Positions 1-8,925 of a DNA stretch of 64,000 nucleotides are shown piece after piece. Positions within the stretch are counted from its first letter, which is position 1; each line of letters starts with the position of its first letter. The translations under genes and the position numbers were made by a program. Source of the DNA: an uncultured Pseudoflavonifractor sp. Its GTDB lineage: Bacteria > Bacillota > Clostridia > Oscillospirales > Oscillospiraceae. The notes beneath the pieces were generated by a model, which saw only the letters and a list, made by a program, of their open reading frames with translations, searched no databases and was not told where the DNA came from. Location of the stretch: NCBI GenBank assembly GCA_904419835.1, contig CAJFTA010000011.1:44052-108051 (forward strand), in the 5' to 3' direction.

Positions 1-2
1 TG

Positions 3-314
3 GCCCGCCGCCGCCTGCCTCTGAGCGCCAAGTGGGAGTGCAGCAGCGCCACCGCCATCAAGCAGGCCGTCATGCGGGGCTATGGGCTGAGCGTCCTCTC
101 CGCCCGGCTGGTCAGCGGAGAGCTCTCCCGGGGTGAGCTCTGTCGGGTCAATGTGGAGGGCTGCGTCTGGCAGCGCTCCTTCCTGCTGTGCTGCCACCGC
201 AATAAGGTTATCAGCGATACCCTCCGCCGCTTCCTGGACATCGCCGCCTCCTTCTCCTCCTACGGCGCCCCCTGCCCCATGGAGGAGCAGGGGCTGATCC
301 ATGATCATATTTGA
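3..314 (+). CDS. LysR-family regulator, C-terminal fragment (cut by window edge)
   Basis: End of a LysR-type transcriptional regulator; its start and helix-turn-helix lie to the left of the window. The frame is open from base 3 and gives 103 codons to TGA at 312-314. The visible part is the end of the effector-binding domain: the SSATAIKQAVMRGYGLSVLS stretch matches the 'S..AIK.AV..G.GIsvlS' helix-strand of LysR C-domains, and the protein ends in a DTLRRFLDIAAS-like helix. Its target genes cannot be told from here; the next gene has its own promoter and no terminator is obvious between them. Family assignment is confident, function is not. Confidence 0.75.
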   Translation, partial: ARRRLPLSAKWECSSATAIKQAVMRGYGLSVLSARLVSGELSRGELCRVNVEGCVWQRSFLLCCHRNKVISDTLRRFLDIAASFSSYGAPCPMEEQGLIHDHI

Positions 315-376
315 CAATTTTTCTGCTTTATAACATTTTGTTCATGTATTTTATGCGCATTTTATACATTTTTGAT

Positions 377-405
377 TTGACAATTTTCTGACAATGCGAT
401 AAAAT
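377..405 (+). promoter_or_regulatory. Promoter of the FMN-barrel lipoprotein gene
   Basis: TTGACA at 377-382 and TAAAAT at 400-405 with a 17-base spacer, in AT-rich DNA 57 bases ahead of the start codon. A near-consensus housekeeping-sigma promoter. Confidence 0.7.
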
Positions 406-461
406 ACAATTGTTTCCCAATCAGACAGTTCTATCCGTTATTTGAAGGAAGGAGTCCCACC

Positions 462-989
462 ATGAAAAAGAACGCGCTTGTCCTTGCCGCCCTGGCCGGC
501 GTCATGGCCCTCAGCCTCACCGCCTGCAGCCAGCCCGCCGGCGGCGACACCTCCGGCGGCACCCCCAGCACCGACGCCGTCACCACCGCCTCCGTTACCA
601 CCGGCCTGTACGGCAATATGAGCCAGCAGGAGCTGCTGGACGCCATCGCCGCTTACAGCGGTGTGTCCGTGGTGTCTACCGTCAATGCCGACGGCACCCC
701 CAACATCGCCATCTTCACCCCCGGCGCAGCCGGCGATGACAGCCATATCGTGTTCGGTCTTGCCGACAACGCCACCAAGGCCAACCTGCTCCGTGACAAG
801 GTGGCCAAGATGGTGTTTGATATTCCCAACACCGCCGCCGAGACCAAGGAGGAGCGCCATCAGGGCGCCGTGGTCAAGCTGGAGCTGGAGGAGGACCAGG
901 ATGTCCTGGCCGATCTGATGGCCAGCAACGACCGCATCACTGAGAATTCCCTGGTCTGCCGCATTGTAGAAGTGCTGCCTGTGGGCTGA
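462..989 (+). CDS. Lipoprotein with pyridoxamine 5'-phosphate oxidase-like (FMN split-barrel) domain
   Basis: A 175-residue secreted lipoprotein. Residues 1-20 are a signal peptide with a lipobox (LTAC, Cys21), followed by a Ser/Thr/Gly-rich linker to about residue 45. The rest ([19 protein letters not shown], then DGTPNIAIF and [12 protein letters not shown]) is the flavin-binding split-barrel fold of the PNPOx-like family. Family members bind FMN or F420 and reduce small substrates; the substrate here is unknown. The start ATG follows a strong GAAGGAAGGAG site. It stands alone between its own promoter and a rho-independent terminator. An outer-surface flavoprotein fits an anaerobe with extracellular redox chemistry, but that is inference. 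Confidence 0.75.
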   Translation: MKKNALVLAALAGVMALSLTACSQPAGGDTSGGTPSTDAVTTASVTTGLYGNMSQQELLDAIAAYSGVSVVSTVNADGTPNIAIFTPGAAGDDSHIVFGLADNATKANLLRDKVAKMVFDIPNTAAETKEERHQGAVVKLELEEDQDVLADLMASNDRITENSLVCRIVEVLPVG

Positions 990-1015
990 GTCCCAGCCTG
1001 CCAAACAGACGTTCC

Positions 1016-1058
1016 GCCGCCCCTGTCCGAGGCTTCTCGGCTCAGGGGCGGCTTTTTT
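1016..1058 (+). terminator. Rho-independent terminator
   Basis: GCCGCCCCTG (1016-1025) pairs with CAGGGGCGGC (1043-1052), with an inner CCGAG/CTCGG stem, followed by six T. It lies 27 bases after the lipoprotein stop. Confidence 0.9.
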
Positions 1059-1104
1059 CTCCCGCGCCCCTCCCCTGTCATATACTGGGGCGGAGGTTTT
1101 TGCT

Positions 1105-1869
1105 ATGAATTACTTTTTCGGCAACCCAAATCTCAGCCGTCCGTTCTGCCCCTGGTCCACTGTCACGGTATGCCCCATTCCCGGACCGACCGGCCCAACC
1201 GGACCTGCGGGGGCCGACGGCCAAACCGGTCAGACCGGACCCACAGGGGCGGCCGGCCCAACTGGACCTGCCGGACTAATAGGGCCGACAGGACCAGCCG
1301 GGACCACGGGACCAGCAGGATCCACAGGACCAGCCGGACCCACAGGACCAGCCGGACCCACAGGACCAGCCGGATCCACGGGACCAACCGGATCCACGGG
1401 ACCAACCGGGCCCACAGGCCCTGCCGGCGCCACTGGTCCCGTCCAGCCCGCCGTATACGGAAATTTCTCCAGCAGCGCAGCCCAGACCTTCTCCACCCCC
1501 CTCTATGGTTCTATTACCTTCGACCAATTTAATGGAAAAGGCATTACCCAGAGCGCCAGCGGCCAGTACGCCGTTATCCAGACGGCCGGGCTCTATCTCA
1601 TTAGCTTCGGCGCACTAACCAATACTGATCTGCCCCACTATATCACCATCGGCGTCACCCCCGGCGGCTATCTCCCCTGGGCCCGCACGCCTCTTTCCAA
1701 CGGCGTGCTGGTGAGCCGTACCATTGCTGTGCCTCTGCTGCCCGGCTTTCTCGTTGGCATCCATGTGGACTCCGCCGACAACAATACCACAGTCTCCCTC
1801 CCTGCCACACCCGCTTACTCCAACGCCTTCCTTACTCTGACGCTGGCAGGCCCTTATCCAATTCCCTGA
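1105..1869 (+). CDS. Collagen-like repeat surface protein (BclA-like)
   Basis: A 254-residue protein in three parts: a short N-terminal segment (1-26), a collagen-like region of about 29 uninterrupted Gly-X-Y triplets (roughly residues 27-114, mostly GPT, GPA and GST), and a C-terminal beta-rich globular domain of about 140 residues ([20 protein letters not shown] onward) resembling the C1q/TNF-like trimerising domain of Bacillus BclA. Such proteins form trimeric filaments on the spore exosporium or cell surface. No signal peptide is evident, as in exosporium BclA proteins. The repeat DNA is built on short near-identical units (about 1290-1420), so length variation by slippage is likely. Start ATG follows GGCGGAGG. 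Spore location is inference. Confidence 0.8.
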   Translation: MNYFFGNPNLSRPFCPWSTVTVCPIPGPTGPTGPAGADGQTGQTGPTGAAGPTGPAGLIGPTGPAGTTGPAGSTGPAGPTGPAGPTGPAGSTGPTGSTGPTGPTGPAGATGPVQPAVYGNFSSSAAQTFSTPLYGSITFDQFNGKGITQSASGQYAVIQTAGLYLISFGALTNTDLPHYITIGVTPGGYLPWARTPLSNGVLVSRTIAVPLLPGFLVGIHVDSADNNTTVSLPATPAYSNAFLTLTLAGPYPIP

Positions 1870-1898
1870 TTTTTACAGATAGCAGCTCTATTTTTCAA

Positions 1899-1927
1899 TT
1901 GTAAATTCCCTCCATACCTGCTACAAT
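1899..1927 (+). promoter_or_regulatory. Promoter of the XRE regulator
   Basis: TTGTAA (1899-1904), 17-base spacer, TACAAT (1922-1927); the start codon is 41 bases downstream of the -10 box. Confidence 0.6.
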
Positions 1928-1968
1928 AACAGAAGAGTAAATTTCAGTTACGCAGGGAGGGAACATCT

Positions 1969-2565
1969 ATGACCCTTGGTCAGAAGATCCGCGAGGCACG
2001 TCAGAGCAAGGGGATGACCCAAAAGGAGCTGGTGGGGGACTATATTACCCGCAATATGCTCTCCAAAATTGAAAATGACAGCGCCATCCCTTCCGTCCGC
2101 ACCCTGGAGTACCTGGCCGGGGCGCTGGGTTTTCCCACCGGATACTTTCTCTCCGGTGCGCCGGTATCCGACGGCACCGCCCCCGACGGGCTGGACGAGG
2201 CCCGGGCCGCCTACCGGGAGCACCGCTGGGCCGACTGTCTCGCCGCTCTGGATACCGACAACAAGGCGGGCACCACCGACGAGGGGTATCTGCTCCACGC
2301 CCTCGCCGGCGCAGCCGCTGCCCGCGAGGCGCTGGACGCCGGCAGCCTGGTGGAGGCCAGAGAACTGGCTGAGAACGCCCAATACTACAATCAGGAGGGC
2401 ATGTACGGCAGCGCCTGGCTCTCCGCCGAACTGTCCCTGATTCTGGGGACCTGCCTCACCCGTCTGGGCGAGGAGGGCTACGCCCAGCAGCGGGCCGCCT
2501 TCCTCCGCGCCTTTGAGGACATCGAGCGGGATCACCAGGCTGCCTCCGGCAGGCAGACGGATTGA
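1969..2565 (+). CDS. XRE-family helix-turn-helix transcriptional regulator
   Basis: A 198-residue regulator. Residues 5-60 are a Cro/C1-type helix-turn-helix (LGQKIREARQSKGMTQKEL, then NMLSKIENDSAIPSVRTLEY). Residues 75-190 are Ala/Leu-rich paired helices (for example AREALDAGSLVEARELAENA) that look like a TPR-type effector domain, as in Rgg/PlcR-like or SinR-like relatives. It is monocistronic, with its own promoter and a terminator that overlaps its stop codon. The regulated gene and the ligand are unknown. Start ATG follows GGAGGGAAC. Confidence 0.8.
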   Translation: MTLGQKIREARQSKGMTQKELVGDYITRNMLSKIENDSAIPSVRTLEYLAGALGFPTGYFLSGAPVSDGTAPDGLDEARAAYREHRWADCLAALDTDNKAGTTDEGYLLHALAGAAAAREALDAGSLVEARELAENAQYYNQEGMYGSAWLSAELSLILGTCLTRLGEEGYAQQRAAFLRAFEDIERDHQAASGRQTD

Positions 2566-2588
2566 TCCGGATCCGTCTGCCTTTTTTT
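2551..2588 (+). terminator. Terminator overlapping the XRE stop codon
   Basis: AGGCAGACGGAT (2551-2562) pairs with ATCCGTCTGCCT (2571-2582), followed by seven T. The TGA stop (2563-2565) lies in the loop. Confidence 0.85.
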
Positions 2589-2650
2589 GCAGTGTTTTCC
2601 CCTGTTTGAGTCCATACTTCAGACCTTTTAACTTTTTACTGGTTCTGCAC

Positions 2651-2679
2651 TTGACTGGCAACTTGTATTGTTGTATAAT
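2651..2679 (+). promoter_or_regulatory. Promoter of the glycogen gene cluster
   Basis: TTGACT (2651-2656), 17-base spacer, perfect TATAAT (2674-2679), 111 bases ahead of the glgB start. It lies inside the upstream open extension of the glgB frame, which argues for the downstream ATG as the true start. Confidence 0.75.
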
Positions 2680-2790
2680 TTATACAAATTAATTCCGTTG
2701 AAAACAGTCATTTGTGTCAATTCGACATTCAAAATCGCTCATAAACGCTTTATTTTGCAAGTTTTTTCCAATTTTCTGGAGGTGTTCCCT

Positions 2791-4791
2791 ATGACCCGCA
2801 CGGATCAAGCAAGCCCCACCCCCCAGCAGCCTGACACACCGCTTTTCCATTTTTTGCATGGGGATAACTGCCACGCACAGGACTATTTGGGCGCTCACCC
2901 CGCCAATCAGGACGGGCAGGACGGATATGTCTTCCGCGTCTGGGCGCCCCATGCCAGGGGCGTATCCGTGATGGGCGACTTCAACGGCTGGAGTGAGGAG
3001 TCCCACCCCATGAACCGCCTGGAGGGCGGCGTGTGGGAGCTGTTCATCCCGGGCATGAAGCAGTACGACACCTATAAATACGCCGTCCACGCCCGGGACG
3101 GCCGGGTTCTGGCCAAGTCCGACCCCTACGCCTTCCACGCCGAGACCCGCCCCGGCAACGCCTCCAAGCTCTACGACCTGTCCGGCTACCAGTGGGGCGA
3201 CCAGAAATGGCTGGAGTACCGGAAGGCCCATCCGATTTACCACAATCCGCTGAATATTTACGAGATGCACCTGGGCTCCTGGCGTAGGACCGGCGAGGGC
3301 GAGTTCCTCAGCTACCGGGATATGGCGGGCTGGCTGGTGCCCTATGTAAAAGAGATGGGCTTCACCCATGTGGAGCTGATGCCCGTTACCGAGCACCCCC
3401 TGGACGCCTCCTGGGGCTACCAGTGCACCGGCTACTTTGCCGCCACCAGCCGCTTCGGCGTTCCCCACGACCTGATGTACCTCATCGACCAGCTCCACCA
3501 GGCCGGCGTGGGCGTGATTCTGGACTGGGTACCCGCCCATTTCCCAAAGGACGCCTTCGGCCTGTACGAGTTTGACGGCGAGCCCTGCTACGAATACGCA
3601 GACCCCCGGAAGGGCGAGCATGCCGACTGGGGCACCCGTGTGTTTGACTACGACCGGAAGGAGGTCCGCTCCTTCCTGTTCTCCTCCGCCCTCTTCTGGC
3701 TGGAGCAGTACCACATCGACGGCCTGCGGGTGGACGCCGTGGCCTCCATGCTCTACCTGGATTACAGCCGTCAGAGCGGCGAGTGGGTGCCCAACAAGTA
3801 CGGCGGCCATGAGAATCTGGAGGCCATCGACTTCCTGCGCACCCTCAACACCCATATCTTTGTCCCCCACCCCGATGTGCTGATGATTGCCGAGGAGTCC
3901 ACCGCCTGGCCCCTGGTATCCCACCCGGTGGAGGAGGGCGGCCTGGGCTTCAATCTGAAGTGGAACATGGGCTGGATGAACGACATCACCCACTACATGA
4001 AGCTGGACCCCTACTTCCGGCAGTTCAACCACAAGGACATCACCTTCTCTCTGATGTACGCCTTCTCGGAGAACTTCATCCTCCCCCTGTCCCACGACGA
4101 GGTGGTCCACATGAAGGGCTCCTTCCTCAACAAGATCCCCGGCCCCTACGAGGAGAAATTCGCCGGCGTCCGGGCCTTCTATACCTACATGCTGGCCCAC
4201 CCGGGCAAGAAGCTGCTGATGATGGGCAGCGAATTCGGCCAGTGGAACGAGTGGCACTATGAGTACTCCCTGGACTGGCACCTGCTGGAGAACAAGGAGA
4301 ACCAGGACATCAAGGCCTTCTTCCAGGCGGCCAACGCCTTCTATCTGGAGAACAAGCCCCTGTGGGATCTGGACTTCTCCTGGGAGGGCTTCCAGTGGAT
4401 CTGCGCCGACGACAACCAAAACAACTGCGCCTCCTTCCTGCGGAAGGATCGCAAGGGGGATTTCGTGCTGGCCGTGTGCAATTTCTCGCCGGTTCACCGG
4501 CCGGGATACCGGCTGGGCGTCCCCTACCGGGGCACCTATCAGTGCGTGTTCAACTCCGACGACGAGCGCTTCGGCGGATCCGGCCTGGGCGACAAGGAGC
4601 CGCTGAGCTCCGAGGATATCCCCATGCACGGCCAGGAGCAGTCTCTGGTGATTGATATTCCCCCCATGAGCGGCGTGATTTACCGGTGCACCCGGAAGAA
4701 GCCGGCCCTCAGGAAAAAGGCCGCCAAGGCGGGGGGCGCCGTCAAGCTGACCCCCGTGGGCAAGAAGCGTTCCACGGCCAAAAAATCCTGA
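2791..4791 (+). CDS. glgB: 1,4-alpha-glucan branching enzyme
   Basis: Makes the alpha-1,6 branches of glycogen. 666 residues, normal for the family. A CBM48 domain (about residues 45-135, WAPHARGVSVMGDFNGWS) precedes a GH13 barrel with the catalytic triad visible: nucleophile Asp315 in DGLRVDA, acid/base Glu368 in IAEES, and Asp436 in LSHDE. A Lys-rich tail of about 30 residues (RKKPALRKKAAKAGG) is unusual. The start at 2791 is chosen because CTGGAGGTG lies at the right distance and because the longer frame would overlap the promoter. It is first of glgB-glgC-glgD-glgA, so all four steps of glycogen synthesis are encoded together. Confidence 0.95.
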   Translation: MTRTDQASPTPQQPDTPLFHFLHGDNCHAQDYLGAHPANQDGQDGYVFRVWAPHARGVSVMGDFNGWSEESHPMNRLEGGVWELFIPGMKQYDTYKYAVHARDGRVLAKSDPYAFHAETRPGNASKLYDLSGYQWGDQKWLEYRKAHPIYHNPLNIYEMHLGSWRRTGEGEFLSYRDMAGWLVPYVKEMGFTHVELMPVTEHPLDASWGYQCTGYFAATSRFGVPHDLMYLIDQLHQAGVGVILDWVPAHFPKDAFGLYEFDGEPCYEYADPRKGEHADWGTRVFDYDRKEVRSFLFSSALFWLEQYHIDGLRVDAVASMLYLDYSRQSGEWVPNKYGGHENLEAIDFLRTLNTHIFVPHPDVLMIAEESTAWPLVSHPVEEGGLGFNLKWNMGWMNDITHYMKLDPYFRQFNHKDITFSLMYAFSENFILPLSHDEVVHMKGSFLNKIPGPYEEKFAGVRAFYTYMLAHPGKKLLMMGSEFGQWNEWHYEYSLDWHLLENKENQDIKAFFQAANAFYLENKPLWDLDFSWEGFQWICADDNQNNCASFLRKDRKGDFVLAVCNFSPVHRPGYRLGVPYRGTYQCVFNSDDERFGGSGLGDKEPLSSEDIPMHGQEQSLVIDIPPMSGVIYRCTRKKPALRKKAAKAGGAVKLTPVGKKRSTAKKS

Positions 4792-4883
4792 TTTTTCTTC
4801 GGAGCGGCTCTTTCAGGCACTCCGCCCCGATGGAAAGGTAAATACCCAGGCGAATTACCACCAAATAAGCAGAGGTGTTAGGA

Positions 4884-6098
4884 ATGAAAAAGGAATGTGT
4901 CGCCATGCTGCTGGCTGGCGGACAGGGCAGCCGTCTCTACGCCCTGACCAGCCATGTGGCAAAACCCGCCGTCCCCTTTGGGGGGAAGTACCGCATCATC
5001 GATTTCCCACTCTCCAACTGCATCAACTCCGGCATTGACACCGTGGGCGTCCTGACCCAGTATCAGCCCCTGGAGCTCAACGCCTACCTGGGCAACGGCC
5101 AGCCCTGGGATCTGGACCGGTCCGACGGCGGCGTGCATGTGCTGCCGCCCTACGTCCAGAAGGGCGACTCCGGCACCTGGTACAAGGGCACCGCCAACGC
5201 CATCTACCAGAACATCGGCTTCCTGCAGCTGTATGATCCCGACTATGTGCTGATCCTCTCGGGCGACCACATCTACAAGATGGACTACGGCGCCATGCTG
5301 GCCTACCATAAGGAGAAGGGCGCTGCCTGCACCATCTCCGTGCTGGAGGTCCCCATGGAGGAGGCCAGCCGCTTCGGCATCATGAACGTGGATGAGGAGG
5401 ACAACATCTACGAGTTCCAGGAGAAGCCCAAGGAGCCCAAGAGCAACCTGGCCTCCATGGGCATCTACATCTTCACCTGGTCCAAGCTGCGGGACTATCT
5501 CATCGCTGACGAGGCCAACCCCAATTCCTCCAATGACTTCGGTCACGACATCATCCCCGCCATGCTGGGCGCCGGCGAGAAGATGTCCGCCTACCGCTTC
5601 AAGGGTTACTGGAAGGACGTGGGCACCATCAGCTCCCTGTGGGACGCCAATATGGACATGCTGTCCATCGGCACCGGTATCGACCCCTACGACCCCAGCT
5701 GGCCCATCTACGCCCGCTCGCCAACCAAGCCCCCTCATTTCACCGGCCCCGACGCCAAGCTCACCCACTCCATGGTCACCGGCGGCTGCGAGGTGTACGG
5801 CACCGTTGAAAATTCCGTGCTGTTCCACTCCGTCATTGTGGAGCCCGGCGCCACCGTGCGCTACTCCATCCTGATGCCCGGCACCGTGGTCAAGGCCGGC
5901 GCCACCGTGGACTACACCATTGTGGCGGAGAACGCGGTCATCGGCCGCGGCGCCTCCGTGGGCGCGCCGCCTCCGCCCAGCGGTACAGGAGACTGGGGCA
6001 TCACTGTGGTTGCCCAGGACATTGAGGTGGGCGACGGCGCCCACGTACCCGCCAACGCTATGATTACCCGGAATGTGAAAGGGGGTGCTGCGGAATGA
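4884..6098 (+). CDS. glgC: Glucose-1-phosphate adenylyltransferase, catalytic subunit
   Basis: Forms ADP-glucose from glucose-1-phosphate and ATP, the committed step of glycogen synthesis. 404 residues. The N-terminal nucleotidyltransferase signature is intact ([20 protein letters not shown] with the catalytic-site GGxGxRL), as are [16 protein letters not shown] and [12 protein letters not shown]; the C-terminal third is a left-handed beta-helix ([18 protein letters not shown]). AGAGGTG at 4871-4877 places the start at ATG 4884 rather than the in-frame GTG at 4875. Its stop overlaps the glgD start (ATGA), which suggests translational coupling of the two subunits. Confidence 0.95.
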   Translation: MKKECVAMLLAGGQGSRLYALTSHVAKPAVPFGGKYRIIDFPLSNCINSGIDTVGVLTQYQPLELNAYLGNGQPWDLDRSDGGVHVLPPYVQKGDSGTWYKGTANAIYQNIGFLQLYDPDYVLILSGDHIYKMDYGAMLAYHKEKGAACTISVLEVPMEEASRFGIMNVDEEDNIYEFQEKPKEPKSNLASMGIYIFTWSKLRDYLIADEANPNSSNDFGHDIIPAMLGAGEKMSAYRFKGYWKDVGTISSLWDANMDMLSIGTGIDPYDPSWPIYARSPTKPPHFTGPDAKLTHSMVTGGCEVYGTVENSVLFHSVIVEPGATVRYSILMPGTVVKAGATVDYTIVAENAVIGRGASVGAPPPPSGTGDWGITVVAQDIEVGDGAHVPANAMITRNVKGGAAE

Positions 6099-7213
6099 TG
6101 AACAAGCTGCACGGCATCATTTTCGCTTATCGCTCCAACGCTGACCTGCGGGAGCTGACCCAGGTGCGCAACACCTGTTCCGTGCCCTACGGCGGCCGCT
6201 ACCGCATCATTGACTTCATGCTCTCCAACTTTGTCAACGCCGGCATTGTGGACGTGGGCATCATCGTCCACGCCAACTATCAGTCCCTGCTGGACCACCT
6301 GGGCTCCGGCAAGGACTGGGACCTGTCCCGCAAGCACGGCGGCCTGCGCATCCTGCCCCCCTTCGGCTACGCCAACAAGCAGCGGGGCGGCGTGTGCCGG
6401 GGCCGTATGGACGCGCTGGAGGGCGTCTACTCCTACCTGAAGAACATCAAGCAGGAGCATGTGGTGCTGGCCGGCGGCGACATCGCCGTCAACCTGCCCA
6501 TGCGGGAGATCTATCAGCAGCACATCAAGAGCGGCGCCGATATCACCGCCGTGTGCACCCGCAACCCCAAGGGCGATCCCCGCTCCTCTGATTACTTCAC
6601 CATCGGCGACGACGGCCGGATCACCGACGTGTCCGTCCACCCCTACGCCCCGGTGGGCTGCGAGTCCCTGGAGGTATACATCCTCTCCAAGAGCCTGCTG
6701 CTCTCCCTGGTGGACCAGTGCGCCGCCCACAACAGCCCCTCCTTCAGCCAGGACGTGCTCCAGGCCATGGTCCACACCCTGAAGATCGTCCCCTACATCT
6801 TCGACGGCTATGCCGCCCGGCTCCAGTCTGTCCCCAGTTACTTTGCCCGCAGCATGGAGCTGCTGGACCCCGCCGTCCGGGCCGACCTGTTTGTGCCCGA
6901 GCGCCCCGTCAAGACCAAGGACCAGTCCAACCCCTCCACCTACTACGGGGAGCAGGGCAGCTCGGTCAACTCGCTGCTGGCCGACGGCTGCATCATCGAG
7001 GGCACCGTGCGCAACTCCATCCTCTTCCGCGGCGTGCGGGTGGAGGCGGGCGCCCTGGTGGAGAACTGCATCCTGATGCAGGGCACCACCATTCAGCAGG
7101 GCGCTGTCCTCAAGTACACCATCACGGACAAGAACGTCCACGTCAACCCCGGCCGGATGCTCATGGGCCATGAGACCTATCCCCTGGCCATCGCCAAGGA
7201 CGAAACTGTATAA
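6095..7213 (+). CDS. glgD: Glucose-1-phosphate adenylyltransferase regulatory subunit GlgD
   Basis: A 372-residue paralogue of GlgC. As in Bacillus and clostridial GlgD, the N-terminal pyrophosphorylase motif is degenerate ([17 protein letters not shown] in place of AGGxGxRL), so it is expected to be a non-catalytic partner that raises GlgC activity in a hetero-oligomer. [16 protein letters not shown] and the C-terminal beta-helix ([18 protein letters not shown]) are conserved. It starts inside the glgC stop (4-base overlap). The role is from family knowledge; the degenerate motif is seen directly. Confidence 0.93.
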   Translation: MMNKLHGIIFAYRSNADLRELTQVRNTCSVPYGGRYRIIDFMLSNFVNAGIVDVGIIVHANYQSLLDHLGSGKDWDLSRKHGGLRILPPFGYANKQRGGVCRGRMDALEGVYSYLKNIKQEHVVLAGGDIAVNLPMREIYQQHIKSGADITAVCTRNPKGDPRSSDYFTIGDDGRITDVSVHPYAPVGCESLEVYILSKSLLLSLVDQCAAHNSPSFSQDVLQAMVHTLKIVPYIFDGYAARLQSVPSYFARSMELLDPAVRADLFVPERPVKTKDQSNPSTYYGEQGSSVNSLLADGCIIEGTVRNSILFRGVRVEAGALVENCILMQGTTIQQGAVLKYTITDKNVHVNPGRMLMGHETYPLAIAKDETV

Positions 7214-7248
7214 AAACATTACCGGCGGCCGGCGAACCGCCGAAAACG

Positions 7249-7281
7249 CGAGAGACGGGGCCGGACAGGCTTCGTCTCTCG
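7249..7281 (+). other. Hairpin between glgD and glgA
   Basis: CGAGAGACG (7249-7257) pairs with CGTCTCTCG (7273-7281). No T-run follows, so it is more likely an mRNA-processing or stability hairpin inside the operon than a terminator. Confidence 0.35.
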
Positions 7282-7348
7282 TGCTTGTCCTCCCAAAACT
7301 TTAATTCACCGGCCTCCAGCGGCGGCCGGTTCTGAAAGGAGCTCCCAT

Positions 7349-8785
7349 ATGAATATCCTCTTTGCCTCCTCCGAGGTAGCCCCCTTCATCAAGACTGGCG
7401 GACTGGCGGACGTGGCCGGCTCCCTGCCCAAAGCGCTGGCCGCCCATGGCCATGACGTGCGGGTCATTCTCCCCCTCTACGAGGGCATCGGGCAGGACTG
7501 GCGCAGCCGGATGACCTACCTGTGCAATTTCCACGTCCACCTGGCCTGGCGCACCCCCTACTGCGGCATCTTCGAGCTGAAGCGGGACGGCGTCACCTAC
7601 TACTTTGTGGACAACGAGTACTACTTCAAGCGCGCCCAGATCTACGGCCATTATGACGACGGCGAGCGCTTCGCCTTCTTCTCCCGGGCCATCATCGAGA
7701 CGCCCGGGCATGTGGGCTTCCAGCCCGACGTGATCCACTGCAACGACTGGCAGACCGCTCTGGTGCCCATCTACCTGCTGGAGGAGCGCCATGTGGTGCC
7801 CGAGCTGCGGGACGCCAAGAGCGTATACACCATTCACAACATTGAGTACCAGGGCCGGTACGGCAGCCAGGTGCTCAAGGACCTGCTGGGCCTGGCACCG
7901 GGCTACCTCAACGAGCATATGCTGGAGTACCACGGGGACGTGAACCTGATGAAGGGCGCCATCTATGCCGCCGACTACGTCACCACCGTCTCCCCCACCT
8001 ACGCCCAGGAGCTCCAGTACGCCTTCTACGCCCACGGCCTGGAGGGGGTCATCGCCGACAACCGGAACAAAATCCGGGGCATTCTCAACGGCATTGACAC
8101 CGAGCTGTACACCCCGGCCGGCGGCAGCGGCCTGGCCGCCGCCTTCACCGCCGACGACCTGTCCGGCAAGAAGGCCTGCAAGGCCGCCCTTCAGCAGGCC
8201 TGCGGCCTGAACCAGGACCCGGACGTGCCCATCATCGCCTGCATCTCCCGTCTGGTCAAGCACAAGGGCTTTGACATGGTCACCGCCTCCATCCACGAGA
8301 TTATGAAGATGAACGTGCAGATGGTGGTGCTGGGCACCGGCGACTGGAACTATGAGGAGGCCTTCCGCCACGCGGCGGCCCAGTACCCCGGCCGCTTCGC
8401 CGCCCACATGATGTACTCCGCCTCCCTGTCCACCGCCATCTACGGCGGCGCCGACCTGTTCCTCATGCCCAGCGAGGCCGAGCCCTGCGGCCTGTCCCAG
8501 ATGATCGCCATGCGGTACGGTACCGTCCCCGTGGTGCGGGAGACCGGCGGCCTGAGGGACACCGTGCTGCCCTACAACAAGTTCACCGGCCAGGGCCGGG
8601 GCTTCACCTTCGCCAACATCAGCGCCCACGACATGATGTGGGTCCTCCACGAGGCCGTGGATCTGTACCACAACAACCCCAAGGCCTGGCGCTGCCTGAT
8701 GCGCTCCGGCATGACCGCCGACTTCTCCTGGGGCAAATCCGCCGGCGAGTATCTGGAGATTTACGGCTGGATTACCGGAAAATGA
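7349..8785 (+). CDS. glgA: Glycogen synthase (ADP-glucose type)
   Basis: Extends alpha-1,4-glucan chains from ADP-glucose. 478 residues, GT5 family with the GT-B fold. The ADP-glucose-binding KTGGLADV motif is at residues 15-22 with Lys15, and the C-terminal lobe has PSEAEPCGLSQMIAMRYGTV followed by VRETGGLRDTV. AAAGGAG precedes the ATG. It follows glgD by 135 bases and is presumably cotranscribed from the glgB promoter, with the hairpin above in the gap. The next gene has its own promoter. Confidence 0.95.
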   Translation: MNILFASSEVAPFIKTGGLADVAGSLPKALAAHGHDVRVILPLYEGIGQDWRSRMTYLCNFHVHLAWRTPYCGIFELKRDGVTYYFVDNEYYFKRAQIYGHYDDGERFAFFSRAIIETPGHVGFQPDVIHCNDWQTALVPIYLLEERHVVPELRDAKSVYTIHNIEYQGRYGSQVLKDLLGLAPGYLNEHMLEYHGDVNLMKGAIYAADYVTTVSPTYAQELQYAFYAHGLEGVIADNRNKIRGILNGIDTELYTPAGGSGLAAAFTADDLSGKKACKAALQQACGLNQDPDVPIIACISRLVKHKGFDMVTASIHEIMKMNVQMVVLGTGDWNYEEAFRHAAAQYPGRFAAHMMYSASLSTAIYGGADLFLMPSEAEPCGLSQMIAMRYGTVPVVRETGGLRDTVLPYNKFTGQGRGFTFANISAHDMMWVLHEAVDLYHNNPKAWRCLMRSGMTADFSWGKSAGEYLEIYGWITGK

Positions 8786-8827
8786 GCCATAGTTTTTGTC
8801 TTAATCTCCGATTTTGTCCCTGTTACA

Positions 8828-8857
8828 TTGACATTAAATAACTCCTTGTGGTAAAAT
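8828..8857 (+). promoter_or_regulatory. Promoter of glgP
   Basis: TTGACA (8828-8833), 18-base spacer, TAAAAT (8852-8857). It gives the degradative phosphorylase transcription independent of the synthetic genes. Confidence 0.7.
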
Positions 8858-8925
8858 AGGTCGCTGTTACCAGGACAGCTATATCTGTTTTCCCAGCCTA
8901 TTTTATGTTTAGGAGATGCGTTCCC

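Noticed and set aside
2668..2790. A longer N-terminus for GlgB.
   Set aside because: The extension contains the -10 box and lacks homology; ATG 2791 has a proper ribosome site.
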